The notes beneath the pieces are model-generated. The model made no database searches and was not told the DNA's origin. It was given only the letters and a program-made list of their open reading frames with translations. Made by a program: the position numbers and the translations under genes. Below are positions 7,941 through 17,401 of a stretch of DNA of 64,000 bases, in pieces. The stretch comes from Christiangramia oceanisediminis. Lineage in GTDB: Bacteria; Bacteroidota; Bacteroidia; Flavobacteriales; Flavobacteriaceae. The stretch lies in assembly GCF_022570735.2 (NCBI RefSeq), contig NZ_JANCNS010000001.1, positions 868,001 to 932,000 of the forward strand. The letters run 5' to 3'. Positions within the stretch are counted from its first letter, which is position 1; each line of letters opens with the position of its first letter.

Positions 7941-10736
7941 TTAAAGGCTTAAAATATATTCGGTAAGATTGGTGTCACGGTCTAATTCCATCTTTTTACG
8001 CAAACGATATCGTTTAATTTCTACACTTTTTACAGAAATATTAAGTAATGGAGCGATCTCTTTTGATGATAAATTAAGCCGCAGGTAAGCACAAAGTTTA
8101 AGATCATTTGAGGTAAGTTCAGGGTGACGGGCCTTAACCTTTTTAAAGAAATCCTTATCGGCATTACTGAACGCCCTTTTAAAGAATTTCCAGTTATCCT
8201 CTTCACTGATATCCCGGTCGATAGTTTGAATAACCGATTTTACCCTGGCCTCTTCTCCGCTTTTTTTAAGCTTATCCTTGATACTGGACAAAAATTCGTT
8301 CTTTTTGATAAGGCTCATGGTAGATACAGCTAATTCCCTGTTCTTATTAGCCATATCCTGCTCCAGTTTTTCATTGCGAAGCCTAATGATCTCTTTTTCA
8401 GCTTCCAGGTTCTTCATCCTCAATACCCGTTCATTCTCAACAATCATCTTTTTATGATATCTCCTGTAAAGAAAATGGATGCCTAGCAAAATAAGTACAA
8501 GTCCTAATCCATAAAGAAAGATTGCGGTATTGCTTAGGTAAAATGGCCTTTCTACCCTAAACTCGTACCGAACAGGTTCAGTAATCCTATCACCGATCTT
8601 CGCTTTAACTTCAAAGGTATAATCTCCCGGATTCAAATTCTTGAAACTCGCATTGGATTCTTTGGCCCAGGAGCTCCAGTTAGGGCTAAACCCCAGCAAC
8701 CTGTGACTATAAAGGGCGCCCATATACTTTTGATGCACAGGAACGCTATAGAAAAAACTGATATTATTTCTATTATATGCAAACTTACCAGTCTCTTCAA
8801 GTGATACAGGTTTTGGAACAGAATCCCTTATACTGGCCTGTATGTTATCGATATTAATAGAAGCCGGTACATCCTGCTTTACCGGAAATTCGAACCTAAT
8901 ATAACCATTGGCAACTCCTAACAAATATTCTGATTTACCAAAAGAACTAAGGTTTTCGTAGCCTATGGCAATATTCCGAAAATCCTGGTCCAGGTAAATG
9001 AAATCAAGTTTATAATCCCGGTTAAGTACTGCTGGCTCTATATAAAATATTCCCTCCTGTGAAAACCCCCATAATTGTGTGCCTTCACCAAAGCTGATCA
9101 TTTTACCGGAAACCCTGTCGATTCCAGAGACGATCGAATCCAAAAGATTGTCTTTAGTAAAATCATCTTTCTCATCCTGATATTCATAAATATGACTGGT
9201 AGTACTGTAATAGAGACTATTATCATACTTAAAAATACTGGAGGTAATTCCAGACTCTGATCCGATCCTGTAATTCTGAATCTCTTTAGGTGGCAGACTT
9301 AAGGAATCCTGAAGCCGCATTTTGAAGATCCCCTTGTGTTCGTTGCTAACCCAAACATTCCGGGCTTCATCTACTTCGATAAATTTTGAAGAATGCGCAA
9401 ATTCTTCCAGCATTGGTAAGACGGTGATTTTGCCATTTTCAATCTTCAGAAAACTTATTCCGTTATAATGACCCTGGATGAGGATATTTTCAGCATATGG
9501 CTTAACAAGCCAGGTTCCTAAACGGTCCACGATCTTTTTTGCACTCTCTCCTTCTATAAGGAAAGTACCCTGATTATGCCCGCAATAGACCCTGCCGTCT
9601 ATCTCCCCGATAAACCAAACCTGTCCTTTGGTTTCTTCAATAAGTTTAAATTGTTGCGAATTCTGCTTTTTCACATAGAGGCCCTGGTTCGTTCCCAGGT
9701 AAAGGTTACCCCCATATTCGAGTGAAGAATAAACCGAACCAATTTCTCCCCTGTTATCCTGAAATGATCTAAAACCCGAGTCGAGGTCTATCATGGCGAG
9801 CCCGTAGTCAAGTCCGGCCCATATATTACCCGACTCATCCTGGAAGATATCCAGGATCGTATTATTTATCATGATATTGGCCTGGTTAAACGAATTGACC
9901 AGGCGACCATCCGGACCAACCTGTAAAACGCCATTCCCAACGGTTCCAAGGATCACACTGCCATCAGGAAGACTAATGGCAGAAAGTATATTAGGGTTAC
10001 CGATCTCGCGATTGAGATCTGGAAAAATTTGATTAAGCTCTGTACCATTCCAGGAATAAAATTCAGAATTCCCCGTGACCAGATTCAATTCACCCTCCTT
10101 TTCGAAAATGTGAATAATGGCCCGGTCACCCAACACCTGGTATGGAATCACATTCGACTGCTCCCCGTTTCTGATCCTGAACAATCCAGCTTCAGATTGC
10201 TGAAAATAAAGCTCATTGTTCAGTTTGAATAATCCAGTATAGATCTTTTGAGGTGGATTATCCATCTGGGTGATGGTATTAGCTCCCGGATCGTAGAAAT
10301 AAATTCCATTAAAACTCCTGAACACGACCATTTCATCAAGGAATTCGATTTCCCAGAACTGTTCGCCATCCATTATGGGTTGAGGGAATTCGGGAATCAA
10401 GCTTTTATAAACAAGATCACCAAAATCATCCCTGCTCCAGTAACCTGCCTCCATATAAGCACCGGTGTAAATTCGGTTTCCCACGGCTTTTGCCGCCCTT
10501 ACGATCGTGCGATTGGGTACAGGATAAACTTTCCAGGCTTCCCCGTTATACTCCAGCAACCCGGTACTATTGGCAAAATACAGGTTTCCTTCAGACTGGG
10601 AAATCATCCAGTTCTGGTTTCCGCCAGAATAATCATTAGGGCCAAAATTTAGCACGGGTGGTAATTCCTGTGCAAATAGCGATAAGGTGAATATATATGC
10701 TAATATGGGAAGTAGATTCCTCAAGAAAAGCTTCAA
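7941..10736 (-). CDS. Membrane-bound propeller / Y_Y_Y / LuxR-HTH one-component regulator
   Basis: A 931-residue regulator. After a signal peptide (ending near LFAQ) residues about 25-630 contain repeated propeller blades such as GNIWAGLDYGLAMID and GNLYLGTNQGLYV. A Y_Y_Y Ig-like domain follows at about 640-730 (LLGFSPNWSSWAKE, NLNPGDYTFEVKAK). A single membrane span at about 739-757 leads into a coiled coil (about 765-805). The C-terminus (about 873-931) is a LuxR/GerE-type helix-turn-helix: LSSKEIAPLLNISVKSVEI. No histidine-kinase or receiver domain is present, so periplasmic sensing and DNA binding sit in one chain, as in SusR-like proteins. Its place directly upstream of SusC suggests it activates that operon. 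The direct ligand is inferred to be a beta-glucan oligosaccharide. Confidence 0.85.
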   Translation of the reverse strand: MKLFLRNLLPILAYIFTLSLFAQELPPVLNFGPNDYSGGNQNWMISQSEGNLYFANSTGLLEYNGEAWKVYPVPNRTIVRAAKAVGNRIYTGAYMEAGYWSRDDFGDLVYKSLIPEFPQPIMDGEQFWEIEFLDEMVVFRSFNGIYFYDPGANTITQMDNPPQKIYTGLFKLNNELYFQQSEAGLFRIRNGEQSNVIPYQVLGDRAIIHIFEKEGELNLVTGNSEFYSWNGTELNQIFPDLNREIGNPNILSAISLPDGSVILGTVGNGVLQVGPDGRLVNSFNQANIMINNTILDIFQDESGNIWAGLDYGLAMIDLDSGFRSFQDNRGEIGSVYSSLEYGGNLYLGTNQGLYVKKQNSQQFKLIEETKGQVWFIGEIDGRVYCGHNQGTFLIEGESAKKIVDRLGTWLVKPYAENILIQGHYNGISFLKIENGKITVLPMLEEFAHSSKFIEVDEARNVWVSNEHKGIFKMRLQDSLSLPPKEIQNYRIGSESGITSSIFKYDNSLYYSTTSHIYEYQDEKDDFTKDNLLDSIVSGIDRVSGKMISFGEGTQLWGFSQEGIFYIEPAVLNRDYKLDFIYLDQDFRNIAIGYENLSSFGKSEYLLGVANGYIRFEFPVKQDVPASINIDNIQASIRDSVPKPVSLEETGKFAYNRNNISFFYSVPVHQKYMGALYSHRLLGFSPNWSSWAKESNASFKNLNPGDYTFEVKAKIGDRITEPVRYEFRVERPFYLSNTAIFLYGLGLVLILLGIHFLYRRYHKKMIVENERVLRMKNLEAEKEIIRLRNEKLEQDMANKNRELAVSTMSLIKKNEFLSSIKDKLKKSGEEARVKSVIQTIDRDISEEDNWKFFKRAFSNADKDFFKKVKARHPELTSNDLKLCAYLRLNLSSKEIAPLLNISVKSVEIKRYRLRKKMELDRDTNLTEYILSL

Positions 10737-10844
10737 TTTTTAGGATATTAGTGATAGCCGGCAAAGATTCAAAATCCTGCGTTGAAAATACGCCATTTTT
10801 ATTAGTAAAACTTTTAGGCTTGGATGTTAAAGTATTATAAAGAC

Positions 10845-10897
10845 TTATTCTATCCTAAGAATAATAAATTTTTTTGACAATTATTCTATCTTAGAAC
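10845..10897. promoter_or_regulatory. Tandem operator-like repeat before the barrel-protein gene
   Basis: The 17-base motif TTATTCTATCyTArGAA occurs at 10845 and again at 10881, 36 bases apart. The first copy is also a perfect inverted repeat: TTATTCT (10845-10851), ATCCTA spacer, AGAATAA (10858-10864). The second copy is only partly symmetrical. Two copies of a dyad in a divergent promoter region (10737-10931) are what a dimeric regulator site would look like. The regulator is unknown. Confidence 0.4.
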
Positions 10898-10931
10898 GGG
10901 ACCTAACTACAATCAAACAATCTGATCATAT

Positions 10932-13900
10932 ATGAGCAGACCTATAAATTTACTGCAACATTTTCTGAAACATGCGAAATCCAGACCTTTAAAATATTTA
11001 TTACTTCTATTTACTATTTCGCTCAATGCGCAGGAAACCAACAGTTCCAAAGAAACCGTGCATTCTTTTTATATAACCAGCAATACCGGTTTGCGCAGCA
11101 ATGAAACTAACCTGAAAATATTTCAAAGCATCGTAGAAGACTCCAAGAAAGGCGATTCTGCCAGCTTTTTAATGATAGGGAATATAGTGCCGGAAAGTGG
11201 TTATCCCGATAAGGACGACGGCAGGGATGCCATGCAGCAACATCTAACTGAACATCTATTAGAGCCATTAAAGGAATTTAAAGGCCGTATGATCTTTACG
11301 CCAGGTGTAAATGAATGGCAATATGATGCTCCAGATAATATTGACGACCTGGAATCCTTTCTTCAGGATAATAGCAATTCAGAGTTATGGCCCAATGATG
11401 GATGCCCCATTGAGAGTGAGGAGATAGCAGAAGGAGTTCAGCTTATCATGATCGATTCACAATGGTTCATTGAAGACTGGGATGACCACCCGCTGATGAA
11501 TACTAAGTGTGAGATTAAGACAAGGGCACAGTTTGTAGAAGAATTTGAAGACGAATTAGAAGACAATCAACGAAAAACCATTCTGGTTGCCGTACATCAT
11601 CCTGTATTAACTCAAACGAAACTGGGCTTTTTCGAAAAGATAGTAGGGGCCAATGAACAAACCATCCGCAATCCCCAGCTGGAGGAATTGATGGGAATAC
11701 TGGAAACCAATGCGAGCCAGTACGCCGATGTTATTTTCCTCTCTGGACATGATCGCAACCAGCAGTACATTGAAGATGACGGAATCGAGCAAATCATTAG
11801 TGGTGTTACCGAAAAACCCGAAAAGGCAAAGCCCGACCTGGAAGATGGCCATTTCGCTTCCTATGAAATGGGATATGCCAAAATGAACATCTACAAAAAC
11901 GGAAGCGCAAATGTAGAATTCTACAGACTAACAAATTCGGGTGCCGAATTAATCGAAACCAGGCAGATTGCCAGGGAAAGGCCAACACTTGCCGATGTTT
12001 CCTGGCCAGAAGAAAAAATAGGTGAAACTTTCACCACCTCGGTTTATACCGAGGAAGAAACCGATAAAGACTGGTTATACAAGGCCATTTGGGGAGAACA
12101 TTATAGACCTCTTTACAGCAGGAAATTTGAATTCCCGGTACTTTACCTGGACACGATCCCCGGAAACCTTGAAGTGATGGGAGCCGGCGGAGGACATCAA
12201 TCCAGGTCTCTCGGATTCATAGACGAAGATGACCATGAATATACGCTTAGAGCAATAAAAAAATCTGCGCTTAGATTCATACAAACTTCTGTTGCCCCTA
12301 CTCACTATGTCGAAGAATTACTGAATAATACAGTGGCTGAACGTTATGTGCAGGATTTTTATACCACTGCATTCCCCTATGGAACCTTTCCGGCCAGTTA
12401 CCTGATGGATGAATTGAATATCTATCATCCTCAATCAAACCTGTATTATGTCCCAAAACAGGAAGCGCTCGGGATCTTTAACCAGGAATACGGAAATGAG
12501 CTCTACATGTGGGAGTATCATATAGGCGACGAAAACACTAAATTCTACGATAATGCCGAGGACATTTTAAACAGTTCAGATCTTTACGAAGAAATGAGAG
12601 AAAGCAAGGAAGGCTATGTGGATGAAGAAATGTTCATCAGGGTTAGGTTGCTGGACATGTTGATGGGTGACTGGGACAGGCATGAAGGCCAGTACGAATG
12701 GGCAGAATTCGAAGACGAAAATGGAAGAAAAAAATATGTTCCTATCGCAAAAGACAGGGACCAGGTTTTTCCTAAAAACGATGGTCTGGCACTGGCACTT
12801 TTAAAACTTGGATTCCCGTCATTCCGATCTATGGAAAATTATGATGACATGATAGATAATCCAAAATGGTTTAACATTGCCGGTTATCCACTGGACATTG
12901 CCTTCATAAGAAATTCAGATTGGGAAGTATGGAAAGAACAGGCTAATTATATTCAAGAGAATATTACCGATGAAGTGATCGAAGAGGCTTTCGCCGTTCT
13001 GCCTGAAGACCTGGCTAACGACCCATATGTAGACGAGATCAAAAGTAACCTAAGGGCCAGGCGCGGAAACATGGAAAAGATTGCCAGGGAATATTACGAA
13101 CACCTGGAACAGTTTGATATGTTCACAGGAACCGAAGATGATGATAAATTCATAATCACCAGAAAACCTAACGGCCTCACCACGATCGTACTGGAGAACG
13201 AGGACGGAAAACAGGTGGCAGAAAGAACTTATGATTCAAACATGACACGGGAGGTTTGGGTTTATGGATTGGATGGTGATGATGAGTTCATAATAAAAGG
13301 AAAAGGAAATAATCTGCTTCCGCTCAAGATTCTTGGTGGTGAAGAACACGACGTCTATGATTTTAAAAACAAGAGGAAAGCAAAGGTTTACGATTTTAAA
13401 AGCAAGGACAATACGATAAAGAATCCCGGAACCCGAAAAATGCTTGTTGATTCCTATGACATCAATACTTACGATCCCAAAAAGAAAAAGATAAGACAGT
13501 TCACTTTTATGCCAAGTGCTGACTTTAACTCAGATCAGGGTTTTAGTCTGGGTGTAAGTAATACCTACACGACCAAAGGGCTTATTAGCAATCCTTTCAG
13601 CGCACAGCATAATATTACATCTAATTATTTTTTCGCTACACAGGGATTCGATCTTAGCTATTCCGGAGAATTTGCACATATTTTCTATAACTGGAATCTA
13701 GGGATAGATGCATATTATTCCAGTCCTAATTTCGTGATCAACTTTTTTGGGATAGGAAATGATACTGAATATGACGACGACGCGGTAAGCCGGGATTTTA
13801 ACAGGGTACGCATAAAGCAAATGAGATTCAGCCCATCGCTGATCTATAGGAAAAATGAACGGGTATCCTTCAATTTCAGACCATTGATCGAGTCTCTTAA

Positions 13901-14543
13901 TGTTGCTTACGACGAAGATAGATTCATCGCCAACAGTTTCGATGAAGACAATGACATATTTGGCAGACAGATATATGCAGGTGGGGAAGTGAATTATAAT
14001 TACTACAATAAGGATAGTCGTGCATTTCCCAGCATGGGAATGGAATTCGACCTTACCACGGGATATAAGACCAATATTGACGGGGGTGACAATGAATTTG
14101 TTTACGTTAACCCGATTTTGAGCGTCAATTATCCCCTGCATTCAAGCGGACTGGCCGCCATCGCGACGAAAATAGGTGGTACGGCCATCCTAGGTGACAA
14201 CTATGAGTTCTACCATGCGGCGACCTTAGGTGGCGGAGATCAAAATAGTCTTCGTGCTTATAGAAATGAACGCTTCAACGGGAAATATGCCTTCTTTCAG
14301 AACATAGATGTGCGTACAGCAGCGGCAAGGTTTAAAACTAATTTCATCCCATTGGCTATTGGGTTTAGCGCAGGATTTGATTACGGACGGGTCTGGACTG
14401 AAAACGATAATTCCAGCCAGTGGCATACCAACTATGGCGGTTCCTTTTTTGTAAATATGTTCAGGGCATTTACTGGAAACCTTGGCTATTATGTTGGGGA
14501 CGAAGGCGGACGTTTAAACTTCAGCTTTAATTTCGAATTCTAG
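10932..14543 (+). CDS. Outer-membrane barrel protein with degenerate metallophosphoesterase head and kinase-like middle
   Basis: 1203 residues with a long signal peptide (ending near SLNAQ). Residues about 44-345 follow the calcineurin-like phosphoesterase pattern, but the metal-binding motifs are altered: ITSNTG (47-53) where DAG-type is usual, MIGNIVPESG (81-90) for GDNxxP, PGVNEW (124-129) for GNHDW, and GHDR (272-275) for GHDH. Only HH222-223 is kept. Residues about 410-640 have a Gly-rich stretch (GAGGGH, 417-422), RAIKK (440-444), DWDRH (580-584) and KDRD (607-610), resembling the order of kinase-like folds. From about 860 on, an Omp85/surface-antigen-type beta barrel runs to the terminal NFEF. 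The head is probably catalytically dead. Function unknown; it overlaps the convergent HAD gene by 4 bases. Confidence 0.75.
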   Translation: MSRPINLLQHFLKHAKSRPLKYLLLLFTISLNAQETNSSKETVHSFYITSNTGLRSNETNLKIFQSIVEDSKKGDSASFLMIGNIVPESGYPDKDDGRDAMQQHLTEHLLEPLKEFKGRMIFTPGVNEWQYDAPDNIDDLESFLQDNSNSELWPNDGCPIESEEIAEGVQLIMIDSQWFIEDWDDHPLMNTKCEIKTRAQFVEEFEDELEDNQRKTILVAVHHPVLTQTKLGFFEKIVGANEQTIRNPQLEELMGILETNASQYADVIFLSGHDRNQQYIEDDGIEQIISGVTEKPEKAKPDLEDGHFASYEMGYAKMNIYKNGSANVEFYRLTNSGAELIETRQIARERPTLADVSWPEEKIGETFTTSVYTEEETDKDWLYKAIWGEHYRPLYSRKFEFPVLYLDTIPGNLEVMGAGGGHQSRSLGFIDEDDHEYTLRAIKKSALRFIQTSVAPTHYVEELLNNTVAERYVQDFYTTAFPYGTFPASYLMDELNIYHPQSNLYYVPKQEALGIFNQEYGNELYMWEYHIGDENTKFYDNAEDILNSSDLYEEMRESKEGYVDEEMFIRVRLLDMLMGDWDRHEGQYEWAEFEDENGRKKYVPIAKDRDQVFPKNDGLALALLKLGFPSFRSMENYDDMIDNPKWFNIAGYPLDIAFIRNSDWEVWKEQANYIQENITDEVIEEAFAVLPEDLANDPYVDEIKSNLRARRGNMEKIAREYYEHLEQFDMFTGTEDDDKFIITRKPNGLTTIVLENEDGKQVAERTYDSNMTREVWVYGLDGDDEFIIKGKGNNLLPLKILGGEEHDVYDFKNKRKAKVYDFKSKDNTIKNPGTRKMLVDSYDINTYDPKKKKIRQFTFMPSADFNSDQGFSLGVSNTYTTKGLISNPFSAQHNITSNYFFATQGFDLSYSGEFAHIFYNWNLGIDAYYSSPNFVINFFGIGNDTEYDDDAVSRDFNRVRIKQMRFSPSLIYRKNERVSFNFRPLIESLNVAYDEDRFIANSFDEDNDIFGRQIYAGGEVNYNYYNKDSRAFPSMGMEFDLTTGYKTNIDGGDNEFVYVNPILSVNYPLHSSGLAAIATKIGGTAILGDNYEFYHAATLGGGDQNSLRAYRNERFNGKYAFFQNIDVRTAAARFKTNFIPLAIGFSAGFDYGRVWTENDNSSQWHTNYGGSFFVNMFRAFTGNLGYYVGDEGGRLNFSFNFEF

Positions 14544-15211
14544 GAATCCCGCTTAATAACCGGAACCAGCTCATCAATACCCTTAACCTGGTGATCTGGT
14601 TCTGGAGCAAGTGGATAGTTGACCTTTCCTGGCCTATTAACGAAACATGTATTCAACCCGGCCGACTTTGCTCCGGCTATATCCCAGCCATGAGCCGCTA
14701 CCATCAGCACCTTGTTGGCAGGCAGGTCCACTTTCTCCAGGATATATTTATACGAATGCGGATGTGGTTTGTATTTTTTACAGGCGTCAACACTATGGAT
14801 CTCATCAAATAGAGTCGCTATTCCTGCATTTTTAAGCTGGGCATTCAATACATCGGGTTTCCCGTTGCTAAAGGCAATTAGCTTTACTCCATATTCCTTC
14901 AATTTCTGAAGACCGGGTAATACATCGGGATAGGGATCTAAATCTTTAACCACTGCCAGCGTATCTTTAATGTGATCTTCCGAAAGTTTTTTGGAATCTT
15001 TTTCAGCCTGCATTTTAAGAACAGCTGCAGCTATTTCACTAAAATCATGGTATTCATCCCGTATGCTTTCCACTAGAGAATAATGAAGCAGGCTGGTGAA
15101 CCAAACCTCAGCCGCACCTTTCTTCTCCAAAACCTGGTCTACGCTGTCTTTTAGCTTCTGCAGGTCCAGCAGGGTCTCGTTCACATCAAATACTATCGCT
15201 TTTATTTGCAT
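14540..15211 (-). CDS. HAD-family hydrolase, haloacid dehalogenase type II
   Basis: 223 residues, usual length for the family. HAD motif I is FDVNETLLDL at the N-terminus (nucleophile Asp9). Motif II is AFSNGKPDV (Ser in SNG). Motif III Lys lies in KKYKPHPHSY. Motif IV is MVAAHGWDIAGAKSAGL. A helical cap sits between motifs I and II. The pattern matches class II (S)-2-haloacid dehalogenases, though many relatives are general phosphatases, so the substrate is open. The stop overlaps that of the preceding plus-strand gene by 4 bases. The gene is separated from the SYLF gene upstream by a terminator, so it is probably transcribed on its own. Confidence 0.85.
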   Translation of the reverse strand: MQIKAIVFDVNETLLDLQKLKDSVDQVLEKKGAAEVWFTSLLHYSLVESIRDEYHDFSEIAAAVLKMQAEKDSKKLSEDHIKDTLAVVKDLDPYPDVLPGLQKLKEYGVKLIAFSNGKPDVLNAQLKNAGIATLFDEIHSVDACKKYKPHPHSYKYILEKVDLPANKVLMVAAHGWDIAGAKSAGLNTCFVNRPGKVNYPLAPEPDHQVKGIDELVPVIKRDS

Positions 15212-15228
15212 TTTACCTGAATTGAATT

Positions 15229-15254
15229 AAAAAAAGCCGACCGAAGTCGGCTTT
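15229..15254 (-). terminator. Rho-independent terminator with UUCG tetraloop, after the SYLF gene
   Basis: Stem AAAGCCGAC (15233-15241) pairs with GTCGGCTTT (15246-15254). On the minus strand the loop reads TTCG closed by C-G, the very stable UUCG tetraloop, and is followed by seven T (15235-15229). It lies 24 bases past the stop of the minus-strand SYLF gene. Confidence 0.88.
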
Positions 15255-15277
15255 AGAAATATTATTTAATTTACTGA

Positions 15278-15868
15278 TTATTTATTTTTCCAGTCGTCGG
15301 CATACTCAAATTTTTGTCCGCCTACAGATAGTTCTACCATCGCACCAGCTTTAGGCATAGTCGCAACGGCAATTCCATCCTGGAATCTGATACTTCTGGC
15401 TTCGCCCTGTTCAATGACTACCGCGGAAATGTTTCCGCCAATTTCAAAGTCACCACTCTTAAAGTCGTTCAAGGCAGCCTGGTTCTTGAAAAGGATCACC
15501 TGGCGAAAGGCCTGACCTCCAATTTGAAGGCCAATATCAATTTGCCTGAGTTCGGCAAAACCTACCAGTTCTCCCTGTTCATATACAACTCCGTTTCCGG
15601 CTGCTCCCCCAAGAATATAGGCACCTGAGCCCACATTTGGAAAAATGGCATAAGCGTAAGCCGATTGGAAAAGGTCCTCCAGTTCATCGTTCTTATCTTT
15701 GAAGATACTACGGGATTCCTTGGCATCTTCAATCAGCTCCGCTCTTTTATTGGAGTTATCATACGTCTCTTTCTCATCCCAGTCTTCATCATTCTGAGCC
15801 AGTACGCCCAAACCTGAAAACAGGAATACGATTACAAATACTGATACTAATCTGTTTTTGATCTTCAT
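15278..15868 (-). CDS. SYLF (YSC84-like) lipid-binding domain protein, exported
   Basis: 196 residues with an N-terminal signal peptide ending near GVLAQ, then a short acidic segment, then the SYLF/YSC84 domain from about residue 42 to the end. Visible family signatures are the start RAELIEDAKESRSIFKDKND, AYAIFPNVGSGAYILGGAAG, GVVYEQGELVGFAELRQID and the closing glycine-rich strand IGGQAFRQVILFKNQAA. Domain relatives bind phosphoinositides or other lipids in eukaryotes; bacterial members are mostly exported and of unknown role. It stands alone, with its own terminator, and nothing around it suggests a specific pathway. Confidence 0.85.
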   Translation of the reverse strand: MKIKNRLVSVFVIVFLFSGLGVLAQNDEDWDEKETYDNSNKRAELIEDAKESRSIFKDKNDELEDLFQSAYAYAIFPNVGSGAYILGGAAGNGVVYEQGELVGFAELRQIDIGLQIGGQAFRQVILFKNQAALNDFKSGDFEIGGNISAVVIEQGEARSIRFQDGIAVATMPKAGAMVELSVGGQKFEYADDWKNK

Positions 15869-16155
15869 AACTACTGTTTTATTGGTTTATCCTTAATATA
15901 GCCAAAGACAGGGGCCTATTTTGTTAATCGCCTGTTATTTCACTACTTCTTAGCATTTTCATTAATGAATGTTAAAACCCGCAGACCAGACCTGGGATCA
16001 TGAAATAATTCCACACTTTCTTTGGGTTTATCCACAAATAACACCTGCTTAGCAATCTCTGCAATTAGACTGTAAAATCAGTAAGCATAGGGCCTTAGAG
16101 TTACATCCAGGTTGGTAAGATCAGTCACGGAAGGGAAATTGCATAATGAAACGCG

Positions 16156-17388
16156 ATGAATTGGATAAGCCCTGAAATCGACGTTTTAAATATCCTGGAG
16201 GCATTATGCCTGCTTCCGTTTATGTATATTATCAACCAGTACTTATTTAAGAAACTGAAAGAAAAGCATGATTTCTTTTCAACCAGATCAATGAACCTGC
16301 TTTTTATATACCACCTGGTATTCGCAGGGGTATATTACAGCTATGCATTGTTCAATCCTTCAGACTCCAAAAGATATTTTAGGGTTGTGAACAATACCGA
16401 AGAACCCTGGTTTCATTTTTTTAAGACCGAAACCTCGTTCATCGATTTCCTGTCCTATCCGTTCATTAAGTACTTCAACTTTTCTTATGAAATGATGATG
16501 CTGGGTTTTGCATGGCTTGGTTTTTTAGGCTTTGTATTCGCATACCTCTTCTTCAAGGAACATATTTCACTTAAAATAAAAATCTTTAAAAAGATCGATT
16601 TTTTATGGCTGATCCTTTTTCTACCCAATATGCACTTCTGGACGGCCTCGATAGGAAAGGGAGCACCTATATTTCTGGCGCTAATGTTATTCGCTTATTC
16701 GCTCCATAAACCAGGAAAAAGATGGAAAACCTTATTGGCAGGCGCCTTGCTGGTATTTGCCATAAGGCCTCATATGCTGCTTTTGATCATAATGGGTGCG
16801 GTGGCTGGCATCATGCTTTGTAAGCAAAGCCTGGATTGGAAAAAGAAGTCATTGGTAATTGCCTCGATAGGAAGCATTCTATTGATCTTTCATCAGCCAA
16901 TATTAAAGGTGGTTGATCTTCATAATTCTACGAACCTGGTAAGTGATTTTCTTAGCTTTAGTGAACAAAGAGCTGAAAGCCTTTCTGATTCCGGTTCAGG
17001 TGTGAATATGGCCGAATACAGCCTGCCTGAAAAATTCTTTACCTTTTGGTTCAGGCCATTGTTCTTTGATGCGCCAGGATTGTTTGGAATTATCGTTTCG
17101 ATCGAAAATTTTATCTACCTGCTTATTTTTGGAAAGATCTTAAGGCTGAAGTTCTTCCGGTTCCTGAAGTCGGCTCCTTTGCATGTAAAATCAAGCCTGG
17201 CATTGTTCCTTATTTCATCATTTGCCATGACCTTTATAATGTCTAACCTGGGGATCATTATCAGGCAGAAATCCATGATCATGTATTTTATGTTCTTCGT
17301 GGTATATTATTACCTGGGTCAGCAAAAGAGCATTTCCCAAAAACCCGAAGGGACAGGGAACATACATTCGCTTCCGAAAGCTGCCTAA
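16156..17388 (+). CDS. Multi-pass inner-membrane protein, possibly EpsG/polymerase-like
   Basis: 410 residues with about 9-11 predicted membrane spans, for example ILEALCLLPFMYIINQYLF, FLGFVFAYLFF, TLLAGALLVFAIRP and LALFLISSFAMTFIMS. Short polar loops carry NMHFWTASIGKG and AIRPHMLLLI. This arrangement (a conserved FWxxSxGK-type loop followed by an arginine-containing helix) resembles EpsG and other O-antigen/exopolysaccharide polymerase-like proteins, but I cannot confirm the family. There is no glycosyltransferase next to it. The 287 bases upstream (15869-16155) hold no gene or clear promoter that I can see. Function unknown. Confidence 0.65.
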   Translation: MNWISPEIDVLNILEALCLLPFMYIINQYLFKKLKEKHDFFSTRSMNLLFIYHLVFAGVYYSYALFNPSDSKRYFRVVNNTEEPWFHFFKTETSFIDFLSYPFIKYFNFSYEMMMLGFAWLGFLGFVFAYLFFKEHISLKIKIFKKIDFLWLILFLPNMHFWTASIGKGAPIFLALMLFAYSLHKPGKRWKTLLAGALLVFAIRPHMLLLIIMGAVAGIMLCKQSLDWKKKSLVIASIGSILLIFHQPILKVVDLHNSTNLVSDFLSFSEQRAESLSDSGSGVNMAEYSLPEKFFTFWFRPLFFDAPGLFGIIVSIENFIYLLIFGKILRLKFFRFLKSAPLHVKSSLALFLISSFAMTFIMSNLGIIIRQKSMIMYFMFFVVYYYLGQQKSISQKPEGTGNIHSLPKAA

Positions 17389-17401
17389 TTCATCTTAAGA
17401 G

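Noticed and set aside
10248-10652. 134-codon frame on the plus strand within the propeller regulator gene
   Set aside because: Shadow of the propeller-encoding frame; no signal, motif or promoter.
13698-14141. 147-codon frame antisense to the barrel-protein gene
   Set aside because: It lies in the coding barrel region of the plus-strand gene; its residues show no domain and no start context.
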